Assembly (NCBI RefSeq): GCF_036417845.1
Contig: NC_089981.1
Coordinates: 20,852,001 to 20,916,000, forward strand
Length of the DNA: 64,000 bases
DNA from: Apteryx mantelli
Lineage: Eukaryota > Chordata > Aves > Apterygiformes > Apterygidae
Direction of reading: 5' to 3'
Within the stretch, counting starts at the first letter, position 1. Each line of letters starts with the position of its first letter. The notes beneath the pieces are model-generated. The model did not search any database. It was not told the origin of the DNA and saw only the letters and a program-made list of their open reading frames with translations. Below are positions 25,319-35,756 of this stretch, one piece after another. The translations under genes were made by a program, and so were the position numbers.

Positions 25319-25480
25319 TGGTGGGAGGGGAAAGGCGCGTGCTCCTCCTGGAGACGTGCAGCTGAGGGGCAGGTTCAGCAGCCTCCAGGGGGAGGAGGAG
25401 CGGGGCAGGGCGTCGAATGAAGCAGCGGGGCTGGTGGAGCCTGGGCCCGCCGGGAACACCCGGAAGAAGAGGAGTGATTT
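25319..25480 (+). mobile_element. CR1 LINE ORF1 fragment between LTR and minisatellite
   Basis: One open frame reads PPGDVQLRGRFSSLQGEEE and, further on, EPGPAGNTRKKR. This matches the layout of the avian CR1 ORF1 middle region, where a phrase like RFSSLQ-EEE precedes a basic KKR segment. It continues the left CR1 piece that ends at 18,560, supporting a single CR1 split by the ERV. The coding similarity stops at about 25,480, where the polypyrimidine array starts. Confidence 0.65.
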
Positions 25481-28020
25481 CTTTTTCTCCACTTTTTTTT
25501 TTTTTTTTTTGCTTTCTAGGATTCCCCCCTTTTTGCTTTCTAGGAATTCCCCTTTTTTTTTTTTTGCTTTCTAGGAATTTTTCCCTGCTTTTTTTTGCTT
25601 TCTAGGAATTCCCCCTTTTCTTTTTGCTTTCTAGGATTTTTCCCCTTTTTTTGCTTTCTACGAATCTTCCCTTTTTTGCTTTCTAGGAAAATTTTTTTTT
25701 GGCTTTCTAGGAATCTCCCCTTTTGTTTTTGCTTTCTAGGAATCTCCCCTGCTTTTTTTTTTTTTTTTTTTTGCTTTCTAGGAATTGCCCCTTTTTGCTT
25801 TCTAGGAATTTTTTTCTTTTCTTTTTGCTTTCTAGGAATTCATCCCATCTTTTTTGCTTTCTAGGAATTTTCCTTTTTTTTTTTTTTTGCTTTCTAAGAA
25901 TTTATTTGCTTTCTAGGAATTTCCCCCTTTTTGTTTTCCAGGAATTCCCCTTTTTTTTTTTTTGCTTTCTAGGAATTTTCCCCTTCCTTTTGCTTTCTAG
26001 GAATTCACTTTTTTTTTTGCTTTCTAGGAATTTTTTTCCACTTTTTTGCTTTCTAGGAATTTTTTCCTTTTTTTTTGCTTTTTAGGAATTTCTTTCCTTT
26101 TTTGCTTTCTAGGATTTTTTTTTTTTTGCCTTCTGGGAATTTGCCTTTTTTTTTGCTTTCTTGGATTTTTTTTCCTCTTTTTTTTTGCTTTCTAGGAATT
26201 TTTTTCCCCCTTTTTGCTTTCTAGGAATTTTTTTGCTTTCTAGGAATTTTCTCCACTTTTTTTGGTGCTCTGTAGGTTCCCTTTTTGCTTTCTAGGAATT
26301 TTCCCCTTTTTTGCTCTCTATGATTTCCCCCCCTTTTTATGCTTTCTAGGAATTCCCCCCTTTTTTCCTTTCTAGGAATTTTTGGGGTTTTTTTTGCTTT
26401 CTAGGAATTTTTTCTTTTGTTTTGCTTTCTAGGAATTTTCCCCCTTCTTTTTGCTTTCTAGGAATTTTCTCCACTTTTTTGCTTTCTAGGAATTTCCTTT
26501 TTTCCCCCCCCCGCTTTCTAGGAAATTCCCCCCTTTTTTTGCTTTCTAGGAGTTTTTTCCTTCTTTTTTGCTTTCGTGAAATTTTTCCCTTTGTGCTTTC
26601 TAGGAATTCCCCCTTTTTTTTGCTTTCTAGGAATATTTTTTGCTTTCTAGGAATTTTTTTCCTTTTTTTGCTTTTTAGGAACTTTTCCTTTTTTTGCCTT
26701 CTAGGAATTTTTTTTCCCCTTTTTGCTTTCTAGGAACTTTTTTGCTTTCTAGGAATTTTCTCCACTTTTTTGGCGCTCTGTAGATTCCCCCCATTTTGCT
26801 TTCTAGGATTTTTTTCCCTTTTTTGCTTTTTATGTTCTTTTTTTTTGCTTTCTAGGAATTTTCCCTTTCTTTTTTGCTTTCTAGGAATTTTTTGGTTTTT
26901 TTTTTGCTTTCTAGGGTTTTTTTGCTTTCTAGGAATTTTCCCCTTCTTTTTGCTTTCTAGGAATTTTCTGCACTTTTGCTTTCTAGGAATTTTCTCCACT
27001 TTTTTGCTTTCTAGGAATTTTTTCCACTTTTTGGCACTCTGTAGGAATCCCCCCCTTTTTGCTTTCTAGGATTCCCCCCCCTTTTTTTTTTTTTTGCTTT
27101 CTAGGATTTTTTGTTTTTTTTTTGCTTTCTAGGAATTTTCTCCACTTTTTTGCTATGAATTTTTTCCTTTTTTGCTTTCTAGGAATTTTTTCCCCTTCTT
27201 TTTTGCTTTCTAGGAATTTTCTGCACCTTTTTGCTTTCTAGGAATTTCCCCCACTTTTTTTGGTGCTCTGTAGGAATTTTTTCCTTTTTTTTTTTTTTGC
27301 TTTCTAGGAATTTTCTCCACTTTTTGCTTTCTAGGAATTACCCCCTTTTTTTTTTTTTTGCTTTCTTTGAATTTTTCCACTTTTTGCTTTCTAGGAAATT
27401 TTTTTCCTTTTTTGCTTTCTAGGAATTTCCTGCACTTTTTTGCTATCTAGGGATCCCTTTTTTGCTTTCTAGAAATTCCCCCTTTTTTTGCTTTTAGGAA
27501 TTTTTTTTTTTTTTTGCTTTCTAGGAATTACCCCTTCTTTTTGCTTTCTTGGAATTTTTCCACTTTTTTTGCTTTCTAGGAATTGCCCCTTTTTTTTGCT
27601 TTCTAGGAATTTTTTCCTTTTTTGCTTTCTAGGAATTCCTTTTTTTTTTGCTTTCTTGGAATTTTTCCACTTTTTTGCTTTCTAGGAACTTTTCCTCTCC
27701 TTTTGCATCCTAGGAATTCCCCCCCCCCCTTTTTTTTTTTTTTTTTTTGCTTTCCAGGAAATAGCTTCACTTTCTGGGAGCTAGCCCTTTTGCTTTCTAG
27801 GAAATCCCCCTTTTTTTGTTGTTTTTGCATTCTAGGCATTTCCCTATTTCTTTGAATTTCCTGGTGGGAGGGGGAATTCCTAGAAAGCAAAAAAAGAGGA
27901 AAAATTCCTAGAAAGCAAAAAAAAAAGGAAAAATTCCTGGAAAGCAAAAAAAAGGAAAAGTTTCTAGAAAGCAAAAAAAAAAAAAAAGTAGGGGGAATCC
28001 CTAGAAAGTCTAGAGAAAGG
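25481..28020. repeat. 2.5-kb polypyrimidine minisatellite, about 84 direct plus 5 inverted units
   Basis: The unit is roughly 28 bp: a T-rich tract, then the core GCTTTCTAGGAATT, then a variable T/C stretch. I count about 84 direct cores from 25,511 to about 27,837, mostly exact or one base off (GCTTTTTAGG, GCTTTCTTGG, GCTCTCTATG). Spacer length varies from about 10 to 40 bp. The array then inverts: from about 27,874 the complement CCTAGAAAGC is repeated five times. Frames through it encode low-complexity Phe/Leu/Cys repeats (FCFLGIF, LLSRNF) and are not genes. The array replaces the middle of a CR1 LINE. I do not recognise the repeat family. Confidence 0.95.
27874..28010 (-). repeat. Inverted arm of the minisatellite
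   Basis: Five units in opposite orientation (CCTAGAAAGC, CCTAGAAAGC, CCTGGAAAGC, TCTAGAAAGC, CCTAGAAAGT), each followed by an A-run. About 35 bp of non-repeat sequence separates them from the last direct unit, so the two arms could pair as a hairpin or cruciform. Confidence 0.9.
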
Positions 28021-28918
28021 AAGCCCCCTCTCTTGGTCGAGGAGGATGGGGTGAGAGATCATTGAAGCAAACTTGACACCCACAAATCCATGGGCCCCGA
28101 TGGGATGCACCCACGAGTGCTGAGGGAGCTGGCGGATGTCATTGCTAAGCCACTCTCCATCATCTTTGAAAGGTCATGGAGGACAGGAGAGGTGCCTGAA
28201 GACTGGAAGAAAGCCAGTGTCACCCCAGGCTTCAAAAAGGGCAAGAAGGAGGACCCAGGCAACTACAGGCCAGTCAGCCTCACCTCCATCCCTGGAAAGG
28301 TGATGGAGCAGCTCATCCTGGAGGCCATCTCCAAGCATGTGGAGGAAAAGAAGGTGATCAGGAGTAGCCAGCATGGCTTCACCAAGGGGAAATCATGCCT
28401 AACCAATCTGATAGCCTTCTCTGATGGAATGACTGGCTGGGTAGATGAGGGGAGAGCAGTGGATGTTGTCTACCTTGACTTCAGCAAGGCTTTTGACACT
28501 GTCTCCCATAGCATCCTCATAGACAAGCTCAGGAAGTGCGGGTTAGATGAGTGGACAGTGAGGTGGATTGAGAACTGGCTGAATGGCAGAGCCCAGAGGG
28601 TTGTGATCAGCAGCACAGAGTCTAGTTGGAGGCCTGTAGCTAGCGGTGTCCCCCAGGGGTCAGGACTGGGTCCAGTCTTGTTCAACTTCTTCATCAAGGA
28701 CCTGGATGAAGGCACAGAGTGCACCCTCAGCAAGTTTGCTGAGGATACAAAACTGGGAGGAGTGGCTGATACACCAGAGGGCTGTGCTGCCCTTCAGAGA
28801 GACCTGGACAGGCTGGAGAGGTGGGCGGAGAGGAACCTCATGAAGTTCAACAAAGGCAAGTGCAGGGTCCTGCACCTAGGGAAGAAGAATCCCATGCACC
28901 AGTACAGCCTGGGGGGCT
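28021..28918 (+). pseudogene. CR1 LINE ORF2 reverse-transcriptase fragment
   Basis: The reverse transcriptase of a CR1 non-LTR retrotransposon, which primes cDNA synthesis at genomic nicks. The long open frame from 28,090 carries [50 protein letters not shown] and [16 protein letters not shown], all hallmark CR1-clade RT blocks. The active-site box reads FAED near 28,736 where FADD is expected, so one of the two adjacent aspartates is Glu. A one-base deletion near 28,080 breaks the frame upstream, and the frame shifts near 28,915. The endonuclease domain and N-terminal RT are absent; the minisatellite lies in their place. It is a dead copy, although about 276 codons are still open. Confidence 0.93.
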
Positions 28919-29318
28919 GACCTGCTTGAAAGCAGCTCTGCAGAGAAGGACCTGGGGGTCCTGGTGGAAAACAAGTTGACCACGAGCCGGCAATGTGCCC
29001 TTGTGGCCAAGGCAGACAATGGGGCCCTGGGGTGCATGAGGCAGAGTGTTGCCAGCAGGTCGAGGGAGGTGATTCTCCCCCTTACTCAGCCCTGGTGAGG
29101 CCACATCTGGAGTGCTGGGTGCAGTTCTGGGCTCCCCAGTACAAGAGAGACATGGAGCTACAGGAGCAAGTGCAGTGAAAGGCTATGGAGATGTGGACTG
29201 TCTGTCCCTGGAGATATTCAAAAGGTGTCTGGGCAGTGTTCCATTTGACCCTGCTTGAGCAGGAGGCTGGACTAGCTGATCTGCGGAAGTCCCTTCCACC
29301 CTTAATGACTCCGTGACA
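28919..29318 (+). mobile_element. CR1 LINE 3' end (ORF2 tail and 3' UTR)
   Basis: After the frameshift, frames read [15 protein letters not shown] and later [12 protein letters not shown], the C-terminal CR1 ORF2 region. An internal deletion lies near 29,180-29,200. The 3' UTR follows with CCCTGCTTGAGCAGGAGGCT and GGACTAGCTGATCT. The element ends near ATGACTCCGTGAC, a degenerate form of the short 3'-terminal CR1 repeats. Confidence 0.88.
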
Positions 29319-32300
29319 TCAGGACAAAGCTCATAGTACAAAACTTTTATTCCAGTACAGGAAAAAGCTGTTTTCATTTGAAATATTTGAAGAGGTAAAG
29401 CTGACACGGACAAAGAACACTAATTCGATATCACTTTTTCTGGGAAGTGATTTAGCAGACAGCTTCCAATGCCTGTAAACAAAGACAAGTTTGAAAATGC
29501 TGAGGATGGGGATGCATTTCTTAGCAAATCACAAGAGACTTATCAGTAGATAGCATCATCAAAAAATACATGAAAGGGAATATGTCCCCTCCAACACCTG
29601 GAGAGAAAAAAAAGGCATTTCTGATGTTCATCAGTGACACACTCCCCCCATACCTTCTAGATAAGGATTGATGAGATGAAGATTGATTTGGAGAGTACTG
29701 TGAGGCTGGACCACTTTTGTGAAAGCTCGTAACTCTCGTCAAGTCTAATATATGTTTATTAGCAACAAATTTTCTGACCTGAAGAGTTAGAAAATTGATA
29801 TAAGCCTATTAATAGCTGTTGCAGCCCTATAGAGCCACTGAAGCAAAAGAAAACCAACACAAACACACACAACCACCCCTGACCCAGTTAGTCATTGCCC
29901 AGTAAGCCATCTTTCTTTGAAAAGGCTGTATCCATATCCCCAAACAGCACGGTTATGTCTTTAGGAATCCAAAAGATAATCCAAGACATAATCAAGACAT
30001 AATTTGATTGAGCGTAGGAAACCTAGGTTAACCTTTACAGCTAGGAACCTGCAATTTTTCAATTTTCATATATATGGAACTAATGTGAGTTACAAAATAA
30101 CCAAGCACAGGGACAGATTTAGCTGTAACATTTGCATTAAGTGAGGGCCCTTCTATAATAACTAAAAGCATTCCTTCCATCCACATAGGCTTTCTTGGCA
30201 TCATTGAAGGTATTTATGTGTATTAAGGTTCATTACTGTTTCACCAGTGGTAAGCTTCATGCATTACAGCAGATGATAAACTCCACTCCTTACAATTTAA
30301 TTCACAGATTAAATAATTAATGGTTATTTTAAGAGAAACATTAGAAAATCAGTCATTTTTTTGTCTGATAAAAACAGTAGGGGATGGGATTGTGCCTGAC
30401 ACTTATTTTGATGTGGTGTTTTTATTTCAGACTTGACAGATGACCTGTTTGAAGCCCATCCTTGAAGTATAAAATTATATTTAAAACTGGCTCTTGATAC
30501 TGCCATCAAAACTTACAAAAACCCCCAACAACCTTGCTTACCAGGTAAAAACAGATGCAGTTCCTACAATAATGGCAAGTACATGGTCACTTAGAGATTG
30601 GATGTGCTGCAGAAAGCCACAGTACAGAAGTGATTCTCTGCACTTAACTCTGCCCCCTACTACACAAAATAGGATTTGAGATATTTGTACACCAGCCTGT
30701 GAAAGTGGATAATACTAAGGGCTATTCTTTAATAGCTCAGGAATATTGCTTTCTCAGGCATGAAAGTAAAATCAAATAGAAAAATTAAATGACTTTTTTT
30801 AGACTAAACAGATGATATTAATAGATGGGTCCAAACAATTTAAGTTTTTAGATAAGGAAGCACACTAGTGTTACTGCAAGCATAATATGCAATACCAACA
30901 AATTACAGAAAAAGTGTTATTCCAGTCTTTTCACTCAAACATCTTTTGCAACAAGTGTTTCACCAGTACAAGTAGTGCCCAATTCTGCCTATATTTAAGT
31001 TTAATGACTGCTTAGGCTTTGTTTTTTTTTTTTTTTGTGGGAGGCATTGCAAATTGCCTTCCAGAATTCCAGTGCTACAACCAAGACTGCTGAATTTGGT
31101 TTTTAGTTACAGCTTTCCACACTTTCTAATTAGATGGAGTGGTAGAGTTATCCACAGCATTAAAAAAGAAGCCCTCTTCATGGTCATGTGCAACATGGCT
31201 CTGCTGCTCAGAAGCTTCCTTGAGCTTCAGTCCCTGCAGGGCACAAACCTGTGAGCTACAACTGTTGCTGTGCCCTGACAGCTGCCAGGGACAGAAATCA
31301 GAGGACTTTGCAGCCCCTTAAGGGCTCTGCATGACCTTGGACATCGGAGATCAAGCAAACCTGTGTCACTGCCCAGCTGCCAGGTCTGCCTCCCTTGCAG
31401 GAGCAAGGCCCTTTTTTCTGCCTTAAGTAGGCAGCCTTTAGTGTGGCAGAGGGAAAATATAGGTGCTACTCAGATTTAGCTAGTTCTCGAGGGAGAGAGA
31501 AGCACAAAACTACAAGAATTTAGGCAGGGAACCCAGAGGATCTGCAAAGAGGCTGCAACATAACTCAAAAATAAATTGAGCAATCTACACAGCATGCGAC
31601 AATCAAAGTTTGAGTGAGAGCTCACCTGGCCCACTTAAGTGGGTTAGAGGGAAAAAAATCATTAGGGAAACAAGACTACAAGATGTTCAAGGCTAAAGGC
31701 TTAACAGTAGATAAGTTTTGGGTTGCTGGACAACATCTTGGTCAGTGCTTGGAAGTGAGTTATATTGCACATTGCTACTGGAAACAAACTACATAGTTCC
31801 AATTTAGTTTCTCACGCTGGCAAACTCTAAAATTACAATTGCAACATAGTTAGTGACACCTAAGAAAAAGCAAGCAAAGCAAATGCATTCGCTGCAAGAC
31901 AAGCACGATGCATCACGCAGACTGTAGATGATGAGCTGCACTCAGTTATGGCTTTTGAAACAATCTGATTTCAGACACGAGGCACTGCAGCTGTACGGGC
32001 AGCTAATAATTTGAAGAGGAAAGACAGAAGATGGAGTAGCATTTGTCTACATCATTTAAGTCTTCAGATACAGAGTAAGAATGGCTCTTCCCCCCCCTCT
32101 CATTTCACAGTTGCAACTACTGCCTCAATTTATATATTATATGCCACTTAGGAGTTTTATACCCATTATCAATTAGAGACTAGACTACTAAAATGGTTTG
32201 CTTTTCATTGCGCTAGTAAGCTATTTTATCTAGAACTATAAAAAAAGGCAATCAATTATAATCAGTGTTCTCCATACACACATTAGTCAAAGGCAAATTA

Positions 32301-35300
32301 CTGGGCTCACAAAGTGGTAGGAGCGAAGAGAAATCCTACAGTCTTTGTTCTACAGAAGTGCAGAAGAGATGTTTGAATCACCTCTTCCAGCTTTAGACAC
32401 GCGTGAAGTTGCTTACCAGCCTTCCCCTCTATTTAGTTTCTAAAACCTATGAAAAGAGAACATTTATAAATGCTGATTTCCTGTGCATGATTTTTGATTC
32501 TAATGACACTGGTGTCTTCATTTGCGTTCTACCCTGAGTCTTCGCACTATCAAGTCTGCCAGGAGACATCAGACAGAAGAGCGTGCTGAGTACAACACTG
32601 TTCGGATTTTTAACATGTGGAAAGCAAGCATTACCTGTACCATAAAACTAATTCAAAGTTATTACTTTTTGTGTCCATCTCCCTAATTGTAATAGACTTT
32701 GAGTGTCGAAAAATCTCGGCTCCAGCACTGTTCCCCTTAACTCTGCAAGAAACTACCCTAATGATAAAGCTCTTACACAAATTTATGAGACTCCTTTATA
32801 AGGGAGCGTATTAGTCACTATCGACATAGCGCTGCCTGTCTTCACCTCTTGCAGTAAGAGCCCTATTGCAATCAATTTGATCCAAGTTTAAAATACTATA
32901 TGAACTATACCACATGTACAGTACATTATCAGTTCCACCTACAGCCACTTTAGAAGCTGCTATGACAGCAGGGCATAGAGCAGATCTTGCACACGTACTC
33001 AGAAAGCTGAAGATCCAATAAACACATGCCAGCTTAGAGTAAACACCACCTTTATTTCTCTTCGAAAGAAAAGCTATAGGTAATAGAGAAGCTTATGGTT
33101 ATTTTGGGTTTCTAAACATTGTTAGAGGTATGTAGAGCAGATCAAGGCCATGTATTACCTAGAAATTGTTCTTCCCTTCTCACACTTAACAGTCATCCCC
33201 CCCACAACCTCAGAAAGATTGTGTATGGTAGGGGAGGAGAGCAATACAACTTTTATCATGACCCAAGCAAAGCAGAGACCTCCATTAGGAATGTGGTACT
33301 ACTTTTATGAGAGAATACCTTCGGCTACACCAAGCCTACACACACCCCCAGCAAGAAAGGCAGGGAGAGCAGCACCGACTGGAGCTCATCAGCAATCCAA
33401 GCGGATCTTAAGTAACAGTTTCCAATGGAAAAATAGAGCATCTTCATCACGCCCTGCAGAATCAACCACCAGTCTTGGGACAAACCTAACCACCATCCAC
33501 AGACTAGGACAGGACAACAGCTAGATAAGCTTTACCTGAGCAAAGGGGACAAGCTGTGTCTCATGAGAGAGAACGCAAGATGCATAAGCTAAAAGTTAAA
33601 TTTAAACAAAAAAAAGCTTTTTGTTGCTGCAATAACTTTTATTCCAGTTTCCATTCCCGGCACAGGAAACAAAATGCAGACACTTTTAAAACAAAGCTTG
33701 AAGCACTCGTGCTCCATGGAAAGAGACTTTCCTATTTTGAGGCAGTCAGAAGTGATCTGTTTAAGTATATTAATAGAGCCATCAACCACATACAACACTT
33801 CCTGCTACAACCGTGTAAGATGCATGTCAAAACAAAATTATCTCCAAGGAAATTAAAGCTAATTTCAACAGGGAAATAACTTTATAATGGAAGATAGTAA
33901 CTGGACCGGATTCATCTTCTGCGTAGCTGCTCTTAAACCTTCACTGGAATTCACACCCTGAATCAATGTCGCAGTAAGTTTGCACAGGAGGATGCAGCCG
34001 ACAATGCAGAACCCACCGTTTTTAAGAGGTAGATACAAAGTTTCCTGCTGGCAGAAGGTAGGATAGTGATTATCTCAAAAGCACGGGATACATTCACAAC
34101 GATGGAATGAGGATGTTTACCCTCGTCTTCCCAGGAACTACCTACCCGTTTGCTGATCGGGGCAATGCTTATTGAATAAAAAGATCATATTGTTAAATCA
34201 AGCCAAAAACTTGTACTTTTAATTAAGCAGAATAGTTCTGCTATGAAATCTTGTACAAGGCTTACACTTAAAAAAAAAAAAGGGGGGGGGGGAAGGTTTG
34301 CACTGGTGCAATGGGTCAACAAGGCAAGATTCACCCTCTGCTATTTAACAGACACACAGGTGTGAGAAGGGAGGCAGTTGCCACCGGTCTGGCTGCTTTT
34401 GCCACACACTCCTGCTTAAGTAAAAACCCTTTACCAGAGAATTCCCAGAGGGTTAAATTCAGCATCATCACCCTTGGACATCAACTGAAATCAGTATTCC
34501 TCAGTTTGGAGCGACTGACCCTCTAGCCCTTTCAAAGAGCATCTGAAATATTCTAATACATGTATTTCGATACCAACAAAGTAAGCTTACTTAATCCTAA
34601 CTGCAGCTAAATATGCTACAGGAACTCAAATCTGTGCAAAGATATTAGAGGTTAGTCTATCTTACAACTGCATTAAAATAACATTTAGTAAAAAGACAAG
34701 TTCTACTGTGAGTAAACTGAATTTGATTAAACAGGTTGGGTAACATAGCCATTCAGAAGAATTCTCCATATACCTCCACATCTTCCTAAACCTCTGTGAG
34801 CAGCATAAAGCGCTGGAAAAAACTGTATGTGCGCACATCGGGGTGTCCCCTTCCCCCACCAAAGCTTTCCCTTCAAGTTCAGGATTCCTGCTACAGGCAG
34901 CACAAACCCCTAAGTCCTTGTAGCTTGTGTGCAAATCACGCCACAGAGCCTCTCTGAACAAGCTCACACGCACCAAACCCCGGTTCATCCCACGCTTACC
35001 TCACATCCTGCACGTGTCGTTAAAACTCTAGTAAATGCAACAGCTCGGACGAGCCCCCCGGGACCGCTGGAATCGGCACTAGGTGGGTCAGCCCACTTCG
35101 CCTCCATGCGCACCACTGCCAAGCCCCTGTTTGCACCGTTTAAGCAGAAGACAAACTGCATCAAAGAGGAAATTCCACTAAACACTTATCCCATCGCCAC
35201 TCAACTGATGTTACAGCTCAGGAAGGGAGAAAAGGGGGACAACCTGCTCCCCCTCCTCATCCTTGAGCACCAGCATGACCCGGGCAGTGGGCTGATACTA

Positions 35301-35756
35301 CAGTGCACTACCACAAAAAAAAGAGCAATAAACCTTAAGAGACTTGGCCAAACCGCAGGCAGCAGGGCTCGGTATTGGGATTTCTACCTGGATTCCAGTC
35401 CACTGTTGCAAGGCGGGAAGTGGCCTGGCCTCCAAAGCACCTTGTCCAATAGCAGACCAGAAAACAGTAGGAGCACAGCTGCCAACCTTGCTATCTTCAG
35501 TCGTGCAGCAAAAGACTCAACGCTAATACAAACATTTTTGGCAGAGCTGATCTGGAAGTAATTCTGAATTCGAGAAGGAACAATTTGCAAACTCGCTGGA
35601 TTCCGTTATTTATGCACAAATAACAGGGTAACCATAGTTGCCACTTGTTTTCTTCCTCCATTCTCATACGGCTGATCGGTTTATAGCAGTTTGCAGCGAC
35701 AAATCCCAGTGAAGCTTGCTGAAGGAAATGCAAGACAGGAAGAAATAAGGGCAATG
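29319..35756. other. Intergenic region between CR1 and the PPP6R3 3' end
   Basis: No protein family or RNA gene is recognisable on either strand. On the minus strand there are poly(A) signals AATAAA at 29,346-29,351, 33,051-33,056 and 33,638-33,643, so long 3' UTR isoforms of PPP6R3 or an unannotated minus-strand transcript are possible. A 211-codon plus-strand open frame at 34,929-35,561 begins with GTG and shows no known motif. Poly-T (31,021-31,036) and poly-A/poly-G (34,270-34,292) tracts are present. Confidence 0.55.

Noticed and set aside
25007-25492. 161-codon minus-strand open frame across the 3' LTR
   Set aside because: Antisense shadow of the LTR and of the CR1 fragment.
25595-27974. 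Many Phe/Leu/Cys-rich open frames in the minisatellite
   Set aside because: They are direct translations of the T-rich repeat and occur in several frames and on both strands.
25481-28020. CRISPR-like array
   Set aside because: Repeats are regular, but spacers are low-complexity T/C of variable length and the context is a vertebrate genome; it is a minisatellite.
34929-35561. 211-codon plus-strand open frame downstream of PPP6R3
   Set aside because: It starts at GTG and has no domain, signal peptide or splice signal. Its composition follows the local GC-richer DNA. It may overlap a non-coding transcript but I cannot support a protein.
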